Part shown: one piece after another, positions 1 through 7,866 of the stretch
Layout of the letters: the number at the start of each line of letters is the position of its first letter
Position numbering within the stretch: the stretch's first letter is position 1
Assembly (NCBI GenBank): GCA_001899085.1
Contig: MKVB01000002.1
Span: forward strand, 462,054-526,053
Origin: Devosia sp. 66-14
Lineage (GTDB): Bacteria; Pseudomonadota; Alphaproteobacteria; Rhizobiales; Devosiaceae
DNA length: 64,000 nucleotides
Direction: 5' to 3'
The notes under the pieces: model-generated
The model's database searches: none
Told to the model about the DNA's origin: nothing
The model's input: the letters and a program-made list of their open reading frames with translations, nothing else
Program-made: the position numbers and the translations under genes

Positions 1-2
1 AT

Positions 3-512
3 GAGACCCGGGCGTTGAACCGCGAGGATTTCAACAACGACAAGGTCGATGCCGGCGAGATCGGGGCGGGCACCACGGTCACCGCGCTCTACGAGATCAC
101 CCCGGTCGGTTCGGGCGCCGAACTCAACGACCGGCTACGTTACAGCTCTGACACGACCACCACAGGCGGGAATGGCGAGATCGGCTTCCTCAAGATGCGC
201 TACAAGCTGCCCGACGAGGAGACCAGCAAGCTGATCGAGCAGGCCATCGGCAAGGACCAGGCGGTCTCCAGCCTGTCGGAAGCCTCAGAGGACTCGCGCT
301 TCGCCGCGGCGGTCGCCGCTTTCGGGCAGAAGCTCAAGGGCTCGAACTATGGCGAGATGAGCTGGGCCGACATCCGGGCGCTGGCCCAGGGAGCCCGCGG
401 CGCGGACGAGAACGGCTACCGCGCCGAGTTCATGCAGCTGATCGACATGGCGCGCTCGCTGGTGCCGGAGCCGTTGTGCACGGCGCCGGAAGGCAACCGC
501 AACTGCCGGTAA
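3..512 (+). CDS. YfbK-type von Willebrand factor A protein, C-terminal part (5' cut by window)
   Basis: The reading frame is open to the left edge, so only the last 169 codons are visible. The stretch ETRALNREDFNNDKVDAGEI followed by TVTALYEI is typical of the C-terminal DUF3520 part of YfbK-like vWA proteins, which are exported or lipid-anchored proteins with an upstream vWA domain. The vWA domain, signal peptide and start codon lie outside the window. Family members have been linked to envelope functions, but no precise biochemical role is established. The TTG at 15 is an internal leucine codon, not a start. The gene converges on the mannosyltransferase gene, with a 46-bp hairpin-forming repeat between the two stops. 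Confidence 0.8.
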   Translation, partial: ETRALNREDFNNDKVDAGEIGAGTTVTALYEITPVGSGAELNDRLRYSSDTTTTGGNGEIGFLKMRYKLPDEETSKLIEQAIGKDQAVSSLSEASEDSRFAAAVAAFGQKLKGSNYGEMSWADIRALAQGARGADENGYRAEFMQLIDMARSLVPEPLCTAPEGNRNCR

Positions 513-541
513 GGCGCAAGCGATAGCGCCGCTGCCCCCCA

Positions 542-587
542 CGGCGCTAGAGAGCGCGGCCCCGCTGCTGTCGGAGCCGCGCTCGAC
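542..587. repeat. 46-bp direct repeat, copy 1, with hairpin
   Basis: This 46-nt stretch recurs at 1861-1906 with one mismatch (position 556 against 1875), so the two copies bracket the mannosyltransferase gene. Within it GAGCGCGGC (552-560) and GCCGCGCTC (576-584) form a perfect 9-bp stem with a 15-nt loop. It sits five bases beyond the stop of the minus-strand gene and 30 bases beyond the stop of the plus-strand gene, so it could act as a two-way terminator, although no T run follows. Confidence 0.75.
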
Positions 588-592
588 CCTGT

Positions 593-1753
593 TCAGACGA
601 GCAGCGTCGAGCCGGCGAACCACGACATCGTGCCAAGAACGCCCAAGGCGGCGATGACCGGGTAGGCGGCGAAGCGGAGGCCGGGCCGGCCGGCGAGCAG
701 CTCGCAAAGCTGCATTCCGAGCGGCGCCGCGCCGGCGACGAAGCGCAGCATGGAACCGCTGCCGGCGATCATCGAGATCAGGATCAGCGCACCGCAGAAC
801 GCGGCCTCGGGTATCCGCCCGCGGCGCGCCAGCAACGCGGTGAGTCCGATGCCGAGCAGCAGCGCCCAGTGGGCGGCCACGTCGGTGAACTCGGCCAGAT
901 CGGTGGTCCACAGCCGGCTGACGGCGGCGACGAGGGTGCCGAGCGGCGATTGCAGATGCCGGTTCCACGAGGACTGGACATGCAGGAAGGCCAGCGGATC
1001 GCCGACATCGAGCGCCAGGAAGGCCATGTAGCCAAGGAGCCCGAGCGGCGCCACGAGGAGCCCCAAAAGCAGGCGCGGCGTGCGCAGCGCCGCCGGAATG
1101 AGCGTGCGGAAGTTGCCTTGGGCGGCCAGATGCGTGACGACGAAGCCGGCAACGATGGCGAGGCCCATCAGCACGCCGGTGACCCGCGTCGCCGACAGCA
1201 GCGCCACCCAGCAGCCGGCCGCCAGCCAGCGTTGCCGGTTGATGGCGTTCAGCGCCAGAATGCTCAGCAGAATGAACAGCGCCTCGGTGTAGAGGGTCGC
1301 CAGCAACACCGAGAACGGCCCCAGAAACAGCGAGAAAGCGAACAGCCACCAGGCGTGGCGATTGGCGCCGAACCAGTGGCGCGCGGCCAGCGCGGCAGCG
1401 AGGGTGAAGACGGTGGAGGCGGCAAAGCCCGATGCCGCGATGCTGAGGCCGGTGAGCTGGTGCAGGCCGCCGGCCAGCGCCGGGAACAGCGGGAAGAAGG
1501 CCCGGTTGACGTATACCGAGCTGCCGGGCTCGCCGTAACCATCGGCGATGATGCCCTTGTACCAGCCGCAATCCCAGGCGCAGGCCGCCTCGATGAAAGC
1601 GGCAGGGCTGCTTTCACCGGTGACAAGCAGGAAGATCAGGTAACGCGCCAGCGTTCCGGCGACCGCCAGGGCCAGCAGCGCGCCGCCAAGCTCGATGGCG
1701 GCGCGGCTGGGGTAGGGGGATGGCTGGCCGAGCGAAAGCGACTGATCCTGCAA
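593..1753 (-). CDS. PIG-V-like mannosyltransferase (integral membrane)
   Basis: 386 residues with many hydrophobic segments. The first loop after the first membrane span carries WDCGWYKGIIADGY, resembling the W-D-x-x-W/H-Y signature of PIG-V/GPI mannosyltransferase-2-like GT-C enzymes, which transfer mannose from a polyprenyl-phosphate donor at the membrane. Bacterial members are common and their acceptors are mostly unknown. The only available start is a TTG at 1753, because no ATG or GTG lies in frame before the first membrane span. The gene is flanked by two copies of a 46-bp repeat and by a fragment resembling the end of the dioxygenase gene at 2439-3389, so it may have been inserted or moved here. 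The GT-C assignment is good; the acceptor is unknown. Confidence 0.75.
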   Translation of the reverse strand: MQDQSLSLGQPSPYPSRAAIELGGALLALAVAGTLARYLIFLLVTGESSPAAFIEAACAWDCGWYKGIIADGYGEPGSSVYVNRAFFPLFPALAGGLHQLTGLSIAASGFAASTVFTLAAALAARHWFGANRHAWWLFAFSLFLGPFSVLLATLYTEALFILLSILALNAINRQRWLAAGCWVALLSATRVTGVLMGLAIVAGFVVTHLAAQGNFRTLIPAALRTPRLLLGLLVAPLGLLGYMAFLALDVGDPLAFLHVQSSWNRHLQSPLGTLVAAVSRLWTTDLAEFTDVAAHWALLLGIGLTALLARRGRIPEAAFCGALILISMIAGSGSMLRFVAGAAPLGMQLCELLAGRPGLRFAAYPVIAALGVLGTMSWFAGSTLLV

Positions 1754-1828
1754 TTCCGTCAGACCGTTGGAAGCGCGAGCGGCGCGCCGGATAGGCGCAA
1801 CCTAACCCGCGCTTTCTTACGGTTCGGT

Positions 1829-1866
1829 TCAGGCGAGCGGCTTCAACCCCGCTTCGATTTCGGCGC
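1829..1866 (-). pseudogene. Fragment duplicating the 3' end of the dioxygenase gene
   Basis: Read on the minus strand this piece encodes AEIEAGLKPLA and a stop. The intact dioxygenase gene ends AEIEAGLKPL and a stop at 2439. The nucleotides agree at 27 of 30 positions (1836-1865 against 2444-2473). No upstream reading frame continues it, so it looks like a leftover of a duplication or rearrangement between the dioxygenase gene and the mannosyltransferase gene. Confidence 0.6.
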
Positions 1867-1906
1867 TAGAGAGCCCGGCCCCGCTGCTGTCGGAGCCGCG
1901 CTCGAC
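1861..1906. repeat. 46-bp direct repeat, copy 2
   Basis: This is the second copy of the repeat at 542-587, in the same orientation, with one substitution that weakens the hairpin (GAGCCCGGC against GCCGCGCTC). It overlaps the end of the dioxygenase gene fragment by a few bases, which places both in one rearrangement scar. The rest of the gap 1754-1956 shows no gene. Confidence 0.75.
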
Positions 1907-1956
1907 TGTTGGGTGCTGTTGAACGTCAAACGATGTCCCGCCGTGTTCACGCGAAG

Positions 1957-2310
1957 CTAGACGATAACGCCTCCTTCGTCGCCTCCATCCTCGTTCCCAT
2001 CGTCGTCGCCTCCGCCCTCGTCGGGACCGGACGGGGCGTCCACTCTCGACTTGCCACCATCGCCCGACCCGGTGTCCGGGTCGCGCGGCCAGACGTGGTT
2101 TGGCGGCGAGCAGTTAGCACTGTGCATTGCGGGGGCGGTGATCATCCAGCCGAAGCACTCGACGAAATGATCGATCTGCTTGGCCACGTCGGGCGTGAAG
2201 GCCTGGCTGCTGGCGGTGCTGCCAAAGAACAACAGCCCAGCAACGGGAATAGCGGCGAGTGCGAGACGCCGGCTAGACTTCGGATTCAAACATTTTCTGG
2301 GTTCCAGCAT
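1957..2310 (-). CDS. Small secreted protein with acidic Gly/Asp-rich tail, function unknown
   Basis: 117 residues from the ATG at 2310, chosen because ACGGAG (Shine-Dalgarno) lies 6 nt upstream and a signal peptide follows at once: basic n-region with RK and RR, hydrophobic core AALAAIPVAGLLFFG-like, and probable cleavage near residue 36 after SSQA. The mature protein has two cysteines (FVEC and SANC), which could pair in the periplasm. Its last 40 residues are rich in Asp, Glu and Gly (GGGDDDGNEDGGDEGG), suggesting a disordered or cation-binding tail. I recognise no family. A long hairpin lies immediately before the Shine-Dalgarno. Weak coding evidence elsewhere makes the gene call moderate. 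Confidence 0.5.
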   Translation of the reverse strand: MLEPRKCLNPKSSRRLALAAIPVAGLLFFGSTASSQAFTPDVAKQIDHFVECFGWMITAPAMHSANCSPPNHVWPRDPDTGSGDGGKSRVDAPSGPDEGGGDDDGNEDGGDEGGVIV

Positions 2311-2319
2311 GGAAACTCC

Positions 2320-2380
2320 GTGACGCTGTACCGTGATGAAGCAGTGTACGAGGCCGTACACTGCTTCCCGGTAGCGTCAC
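2320..2380 (-). promoter_or_regulatory. 61-nt near-perfect hairpin in the leader of the small secreted protein gene
   Basis: The inner stem is perfect: GAAGCAGTGTACG (2338-2350), 4-nt loop, CGTACACTGCTTC (2355-2367). The outer stem pairs GTGACGCT plus ACCG (2320-2333, with a 2-nt bulge) with CGGT plus AGCGTCAC (2369-2380). The base of the stem overlaps the first bases of the Shine-Dalgarno at 2316-2321. It could end transcription of the dioxygenase gene upstream, control translation of the secreted protein, or be a small mobile palindrome. There is no T run. Confidence 0.65.
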
Positions 2381-2438
2381 AGGTAGCGAGGCGCCGGTGC
2401 GTCGGCAATCCTTCGCGTTCGATCTGGCAACTATATTG

Positions 2439-3389
2439 TTACAGCGGCTTCAGTCCCGCTTCGATCTCGGCGCGACGGCCTTCGAGGAAGGGCGGCAGCG
2501 CCAGGCGCTGGCCGAGAGTTTCGAGCGGTTCGTCGGCGGTGAAGCCGGGGCCGTCGGTGGCGATCTCGAACAGGATGCCGTTGGGCTCACGGAAGTACAG
2601 CGACTTGAAGTAGAAGCGCTCGACCTCGCCCGAGGAGCGGACGCCGAACTGAGCGGTGCGTTTCACCCACTCGTCGAACTCCTCCTTGTTGGGAGTGCGG
2701 AACGCCACGTGGTGCACGCCGCCGGCACCCTGGCGGGCCTGCGGCAGGTCGGGGTTCACCTCGACGTGCAGCTCGGCCGCAGCGCCGCCTTCACCCATCT
2801 CGAAGACGTGGATCTCGCCGTGCTTCTCGCGGGCCGGGTAGGAACGGACCTCGCGCAGGTTCATCACCTTGGTGAGCACCGGCTCGGAGCGGCGGAGATC
2901 GGGAACGGCGAGGGTAATCGGCCCCAGGCCGATGATCTGGTGCTCGGCCGGGATCGGGCTCTCGGCCCAGGGGTGGGCCGGCGCCGATTTCGGGTCGGCG
3001 ATGAGCCGGAAGCGCTGGCCCTCGAAATCCTCGAAGTCGAGCGACAGGTGCCCGGCACGCTCCTTGATATTGCCCGAGGCGATGTCCTTTTCGGCAAGGT
3101 GTTCCTTCCACCAGCCGAGGTCGGCTTCGGAATGGACGCGCAAGCCGGTGCGGGAGACCTCGTGGTTGCCGCGCTTATTGGGCGCAGCCGGCCAATCGAA
3201 GAAGGTGAGGTCGGCACCGGGTGAGGCGATCGCGTCGCCATAGAACAGGTGGTAGGCGCTGACATCGTCCTGGTTGACGGTCTTCTTGATCAGCCTGAGG
3301 CCGAGCGTGCGGGTGTAGAACTCGACGTTGCGCTGTGCCGCGGCGGTGATGGCGGTGAGGTGGTGGATGCCTTTGAGTTCGAGGGTCAT
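2439..3389 (-). CDS. VOC-family ring-cleaving dioxygenase (glyoxalase/MhqO type)
   Basis: 316 residues from the ATG at 3389, preceded by AGGAGG six bases upstream. The start LELKGIHHLTAITA and the segments NVEFYTRTLGLRLIKKTVN, HHVAFRT and ILFEIATDGPGF are typical of two-module vicinal-oxygen-chelate proteins of the PcpA/MhqO group, which open hydroquinone-type rings with ferrous iron. Likely metal ligands are the His in GIHHL, the His in HHVAF and the Glu in FEIAT. The enzyme is cytosolic. Relatives protect against quinones or degrade aromatics; the substrate here cannot be told. It lies divergent from the radical SAM gene. A duplicate of its last codons is found at 1829-1866. Confidence 0.88.
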   Translation of the reverse strand: MTLELKGIHHLTAITAAAQRNVEFYTRTLGLRLIKKTVNQDDVSAYHLFYGDAIASPGADLTFFDWPAAPNKRGNHEVSRTGLRVHSEADLGWWKEHLAEKDIASGNIKERAGHLSLDFEDFEGQRFRLIADPKSAPAHPWAESPIPAEHQIIGLGPITLAVPDLRRSEPVLTKVMNLREVRSYPAREKHGEIHVFEMGEGGAAAELHVEVNPDLPQARQGAGGVHHVAFRTPNKEEFDEWVKRTAQFGVRSSGEVERFYFKSLYFREPNGILFEIATDGPGFTADEPLETLGQRLALPPFLEGRRAEIEAGLKPL

Positions 3390-3600
3390 GTGGACCTCCT
3401 GATGAAGCGCTGATGAAAAGCCTGCCAACCAGATAGGCGGTCGCGCCGCCGCGAGATAGCCGCCCGGCGCCGACGCATTGTCCAGCAATAGTGAACGATG
3501 TCGTTCGAGGCGTTTCCACTTTCGGCCTAAGGCATGTCTTTTTGAGTTGATCGGCGGAAGGCCTCGGCGCCAGAGTTCGGCATGAACATAAAGTGAACAC

Positions 3601-4842
3601 ATGACTCGCCTGACGCTCCAGCGAAAGCTGTCGATCCTTTCGGATGCGGCCAAATACGATGCCTCCTGCGCCTCCAGCGGTTCGGTGAAACGCTCGAGCC
3701 TCGCAACCGGCGGCATCGGCTCGACCGAGGGCAGCGGCATCTGCCATTCCTATGCGCCGGATGGCCGCTGCATCTCGCTGCTGAAGCTGCTGCTGACCAA
3801 TTTCTGCGTCTATGACTGCATCTACTGCGTCAACCGTTCGTCCTCGAACGTGCCGCGAGCCCGCTTTTCGGTGGAGGAAGTGGTCGGGCTGACGCTCGAT
3901 TTCTACAAGCGCAACTATATCGAGGGGCTGTTCCTGTCGTCGGGGATCATCCGCTCGCCCGACTACACCATGGAGGAGATGGTGCGGGTGGCGCGAACGC
4001 TGCGCGAGACGCACCGTTTCGGCGGCTATATCCACCTGAAGGTCATCCCCAACGCGTCCCCGGAACTGCTGGCCGAGGCGGGGCTCCATGCCGACCGGCT
4101 GTCGACCAATATCGAGCTGCCCACCGACGTGAGCCTCGAAGCGCTGGCGCCGGAGAAAAAGCCGAGCGCCATCCGCACGGCGATGGCGCATATCGAGGCA
4201 AAGCGCGAAGAGAGCCGGCCGGAGGGCAAGATCGAAGGCAAGCGCAAGCCGACCCGGCTGGCGCCGGCCGGGCAATCGACCCAGATGATCGTCGGCGCCG
4301 ACCGGGCGACGGACGCCACCATCCTCGGCCGCAGCGCGGCGCTTTATTCGGGCTATGGGCTGAAGCGCGTCTACTACTCGGCGTTCTCGCCGATCCCCGA
4401 TGCCAGCTCGAAACTGCCGCTGGCGCCGCCGCCGCTGCTGCGCGAGCACCGGCTGTACCAGGCGGATTGGCTGATCCGGTTCTACGGCTTCAATGTCGAG
4501 GAGATCGTTTCGGGCGGTGCAGACGGGCTGCTCGATTTGAAGCTCGATCCCAAACTCGCCTGGGCGCTGCGGCACCGGGGGGCGTTTCCGGTGGATGTGA
4601 ACCGGGCGGCGCGCGAGACGCTGCTGCGGGTGCCGGGGCTGGGAGTGCGGGTGGTCGACCGCATTGTCACGTCGCGCCGGCATCACCGGCTGACGCTGGC
4701 GGACCTGGCCCGGATGGCCGGCTCGATCGACAAGGTCAGGCCGTTCGTCGAGGCCGCCGACTGGACGCCGGGCGGGCTGACCGACGATGCGGGATTGCGG
4801 CGCAAGCTCACCCCGGCGCCCCGGCAACTGGAACTGTTCTGA
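3601..4842 (+). CDS. Radical SAM protein linked to UdgX (putative DNA modification/repair)
   Basis: 413 residues, ATG start. Residues 69-76 are CVYDCIYC, a CX3CX2C motif that binds the radical-SAM 4Fe-4S cluster. The N-terminal SxGSVKRSSLATGGIGSTEGSG-like stretch and the C-terminal helix-hairpin-helix (LLRVPGLGVRVVDRIV) match the family annotated as putative DNA modification/repair radical SAM protein, which is almost always next to a UdgX-type protein. The HhH suggests contact with DNA. Its stop overlaps the ATG of the next gene (TGATG), so the two are probably translated together. The chemistry is not known. Confidence 0.9.
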   Translation: MTRLTLQRKLSILSDAAKYDASCASSGSVKRSSLATGGIGSTEGSGICHSYAPDGRCISLLKLLLTNFCVYDCIYCVNRSSSNVPRARFSVEEVVGLTLDFYKRNYIEGLFLSSGIIRSPDYTMEEMVRVARTLRETHRFGGYIHLKVIPNASPELLAEAGLHADRLSTNIELPTDVSLEALAPEKKPSAIRTAMAHIEAKREESRPEGKIEGKRKPTRLAPAGQSTQMIVGADRATDATILGRSAALYSGYGLKRVYYSAFSPIPDASSKLPLAPPPLLREHRLYQADWLIRFYGFNVEEIVSGGADGLLDLKLDPKLAWALRHRGAFPVDVNRAARETLLRVPGLGVRVVDRIVTSRRHHRLTLADLARMAGSIDKVRPFVEAADWTPGGLTDDAGLRRKLTPAPRQLELF

Positions 4843-6278
4843 TGCGCTCGGTGCGGCTCACCGCTCGCAACGATTTCGAGCAGTGGCGGGCGGCGGCGCG
4901 GCGGCTGCTGCTCGATGCGGTGCCGCCGGACGAAGTGGTGTGGCTCGACCCCTCGGCGCCGCATGATCTGTTCGTCACCGAGAGCGCCCTCGCCGAGGTC
5001 ACCGAGCGCAAGGTCGGGGTGGTGCCGCAACGGTTCATCGACTGGGCCGAAGCGGGGATCTGCCACAGCGATCCGGAGCGTTTCGCGCTGCTCTATCGGC
5101 TGCTGTGGCGGCTGCAGAAGGACAGGGGGCTGATGGAGGCGCGGTCGGATCCGGATGTCGGCCGGCTCGACCGGCGGGTCGCGGCCGTGCGGCGCGACGC
5201 GCACAAGCTCAAGGCGTTCGTGCGGTTCAAGTCGATCGCCGACGATTCCGGGCTCGAGCGGTTCGTCGCCTGGTTCGAGCCGGAGCACTACGTGCTGGAG
5301 CGGGTGGCGCCGTTCTTCGTCCGGCGCTTCACCGGCATGATGTGGGCGATCGTCACGCCGTATCGATCAGTGTTCTGGGATGGCGACAGCCTGGAGTTCG
5401 GACCGGGCGGGCACAAGGCCGATGTGCCGGCCGAGGACGCGATGGAGGCAGCATGGAAGAGCTATTTCGCGTCGATCTTCAATCCGGCGCGGCTCAAGGT
5501 GGCGATGATGAAATCGGAGATGCCGGTCAAATACTGGCGCAACCTGCCCGAGGCCGAACTCATTCCTTCGCTGATACGCGGCGCCAGGGCCGCGGAGGCG
5601 GAAATGATCGAGCGGCAGGCCAGTATCCCGCCATCACGGCACGTTCGGCAGGCCGAGCGACAAGCCGACGACGTGGCGCCCGAGGTCGAGATCGGCTCGC
5701 TGAGCGCGGCGCGCGACGCGATCGAGGGGTGTCGGCGCTGCCCGCTTTACGAGATGGCGACGCAGGCGGTGTTCGGTGAGGGCCCCGCTCATGCCGAGGT
5801 GATGTTCGTCGGCGAGCAACCGGGCGACCAGGAGGATCTGGCGGGCAAGCCGTTCGTCGGACCGGCCGGCAAGGTGTTCGATGCGGCAATGGCCGAGGCG
5901 GGGATCGACCGGGAGCGGGCCTATGTCACCAACGCGGTAAAGCACTTCAAGTTCGTGCCGCGCGGCAAGAAGCGGCTGCACCAGCGCCCCAACATGGGTG
6001 AGGTGAAGGCGTGCCGGTTCTGGCTCGATCTCGAGCGGGAATTCGTCAAGCCGAGCCTGATCGTGGCGCTGGGCGCCACGGCGGTCGCGAGCCTCACGGG
6101 CAGCGGCACGGCGCTCAGCGCGGTACGCGGCAAGCTCACCGAGCTGGCCGACGGCACCCGCATGTTCGCCACGGTGCATCCGTCATACCTGCTGCGCATG
6201 CCGGACCGGGCGGAGGCCGAACGGGAGCGGGCGCGGTTCGTCGAAGACCTGCGACAGGTCGGACGGCTGCTGGGGTGA
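4842..6278 (+). CDS. DUF4130-UdgX fusion, uracil-DNA glycosylase superfamily protein
   Basis: 478 residues. Residues 1-250 match the DUF4130 module that accompanies the radical SAM partner. Residues 275-478 are a family-4-like uracil-DNA glycosylase domain: CRRCPLY, the water-activating motif region GEQPGDQED at 324-332, then KRLHQRP with His380, and VHPSYLLRMP near the end. In Mycobacterium smegmatis UdgX the equivalent KRRIHKTP loop carries the His that bonds covalently to the deoxyribose after uracil removal, so this protein should also trap uracil sites. The CX2C pair and the Cys in EVKACRFW probably hold an Fe-S cluster. The start overlaps the stop of the radical SAM gene by one base. 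Confidence 0.9.
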   Translation: MRSVRLTARNDFEQWRAAARRLLLDAVPPDEVVWLDPSAPHDLFVTESALAEVTERKVGVVPQRFIDWAEAGICHSDPERFALLYRLLWRLQKDRGLMEARSDPDVGRLDRRVAAVRRDAHKLKAFVRFKSIADDSGLERFVAWFEPEHYVLERVAPFFVRRFTGMMWAIVTPYRSVFWDGDSLEFGPGGHKADVPAEDAMEAAWKSYFASIFNPARLKVAMMKSEMPVKYWRNLPEAELIPSLIRGARAAEAEMIERQASIPPSRHVRQAERQADDVAPEVEIGSLSAARDAIEGCRRCPLYEMATQAVFGEGPAHAEVMFVGEQPGDQEDLAGKPFVGPAGKVFDAAMAEAGIDRERAYVTNAVKHFKFVPRGKKRLHQRPNMGEVKACRFWLDLEREFVKPSLIVALGATAVASLTGSGTALSAVRGKLTELADGTRMFATVHPSYLLRMPDRAEAERERARFVEDLRQVGRLLG

Positions 6279-6285
6279 CGCGCGC

Positions 6286-7689
6286 TCAGCCGGGTGCGCG
6301 CGGGCCGAAGATGTAGATGACCCCGTTGCTCACGACCCGGGTGGTCTGCAGCGGCCGCAGGCCGGCGAGCGGCGCTATGGCCGCTGCGGCCTCGTCGGCG
6401 GACTGCTTTGCGAGGTAGATGATCCGACTGGTGGCGGGAACGCCGGCCGTCGAGCCGGGGCTCAGGTCGCGGACGAAGCAAGGGCCGCGTTGCGGCGCGT
6501 AGTAATCGAGCACCACCTCGTCCCAGGGTGTCGACAGGGCGAGGCAATCGTCCGGCTCCATGAGCGCACGCAGCTCTGTCGTGATGGGGCGCCAGTCCTC
6601 GCGGGCAGCCTGGCTGGCAAATACCAGTGTGGCGAGGCCGACAAGCAGTCCGACGGCCCCGGCGATCGCCACGCCCCGTTTGGTCCGTGCCGGCATCAGC
6701 AGCGCCAAGGCGAACAGGATCAGAAAGCCCGGCAGCGAGCCGATCAGGTAGCGATCGAAAAACACCGGCTCGATCAGCACCGAGGCGATGATGCCGAGCA
6801 GGCTCGGCAGCAGGGTCCAGCTGAGCAGCAGCGGCAACGACCAGGCGGCCGGGCCCGGACCATTGCGCCGGCGGAGGAAGATCAGGAACGGCAGCGCCAG
6901 CACCAGCACGATGAACATCGCACTGGTGACCTTGCGCCATTGCAGCAGGATGTAGGCGGGGGTCGGCTCGCCGATCCAGAACCCCTGGTCTGCGATGCTC
7001 TGGGCGCGGCCGATGAGAATCAGGCCCCAGGGCACGAAGCTCAGGGCGACCAGCAGCTCGGCCAGCACCAGCGACAGCAGGGCGGGCCAGTCACGGCGCA
7101 GCACAATGGTGCAGAGCGCGCCAAAACCGATGCCGATCCAGGTCAGCGCGCCATAGGGGTGGGCGTAGATCAGCGGGATGCCGCTGAGGCCGAGCAGCAG
7201 GGCGCGTGCGGCGCGCGGCCGATCGAGGAAATGCACCATGGCCCAGGCATGCGCGGTGGCAGTACACGCCAGCAGCGCGTACATGCGCGCCTCCTGGGAG
7301 TACCAGACGTGGTAGCCCGACAGTGCCAGCAGCGCTGCCGCAACCAGGCCGACGCCACGCCCGCCGATGCGGGCGCCCAGGCCATAGAGCAGCGCGACGT
7401 TCAATACGCCCAGCGCCGCCGAGGGGAGGCGCAGCACCCATTCGGCGCCGCCGAACAGCTGCACCGAGGCCCAGGCCAGCAGGTTGTAGAGCGGTGGGTA
7501 ATTGTCGGTCGCGGTGCGGGAGATCACCTCGCCGAGCGAACCGTTGACCTGCAGCCAGGTTGCCGCCTCGTCGCGCCACAGGCCCTGTTCGCCGAGGCTC
7601 GGAAAGCGCAACAGGGCTGCGGCCACAACGACCAGAGCCAGCACGGCCAGCGCCACCGCCCGCGGTGGTTCGTAACGGATCTGGTTCAC
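6286..7689 (-). CDS. ArnT-like GT-C glycosyltransferase (GT39/PMT_2 family)
   Basis: 467 residues from the GTG at 7689, chosen because GGAGG lies 4 nt upstream; the TTG at 7692 would be only 1 nt from it. There are about 10-12 membrane spans. The first periplasmic loop has LWRDEAATWL followed by NYPPLYNLL, the acidic-residue and NYPP pattern of the PMT_2/ArnT family, which transfers sugars from undecaprenyl-phosphate donors. A soluble C-terminal part begins near residue 370. Acceptor and sugar are unknown. It converges on the UdgX gene, with 7 bp between stops. Confidence 0.82.
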   Translation of the reverse strand: MNQIRYEPPRAVALAVLALVVVAAALLRFPSLGEQGLWRDEAATWLQVNGSLGEVISRTATDNYPPLYNLLAWASVQLFGGAEWVLRLPSAALGVLNVALLYGLGARIGGRGVGLVAAALLALSGYHVWYSQEARMYALLACTATAHAWAMVHFLDRPRAARALLLGLSGIPLIYAHPYGALTWIGIGFGALCTIVLRRDWPALLSLVLAELLVALSFVPWGLILIGRAQSIADQGFWIGEPTPAYILLQWRKVTSAMFIVLVLALPFLIFLRRRNGPGPAAWSLPLLLSWTLLPSLLGIIASVLIEPVFFDRYLIGSLPGFLILFALALLMPARTKRGVAIAGAVGLLVGLATLVFASQAAREDWRPITTELRALMEPDDCLALSTPWDEVVLDYYAPQRGPCFVRDLSPGSTAGVPATSRIIYLAKQSADEAAAAIAPLAGLRPLQTTRVVSNGVIYIFGPRAPG

Positions 7690-7824
7690 CAAACCTCCGA
7701 AGGGGGCATGAGCCTACGAACAGCCATCCCCGGGAGGCCGCGTGAGGCCCACGCCCTTAGGTGTGAGCCTGAGATGCATCGACATCCCAGCCCTGCGAGC
7801 GTCGCTCTCCGGGCCTGGCGTCCT

Positions 7825-7847
7825 AAATCGTTCCGCTGGAGCGATTT
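7825..7847 (-). terminator. Hairpin after efp
   Basis: AAATCGTTCC (7825-7834) and GGAGCGATTT (7838-7847) pair at 9 of 10 positions around a 3-nt loop. It lies 20 nt beyond the efp stop. The AAATCG...CGATTT hairpin is a frequent intergenic element in Hyphomicrobiales. A T-rich arm end makes it a plausible weak terminator or mRNA 3' end stabiliser. The remaining bases of the gap to 7689 show no gene. Confidence 0.5.
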
Positions 7848-7866
7848 GCCGCTTCGGGGCCGGAGG

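Noticed and set aside
869-1960. Open frame of 363 codons antisense to the mannosyltransferase gene
   Set aside because: The product is charged and low-complexity; the other strand has clear membrane spans and the PIG-V signature.
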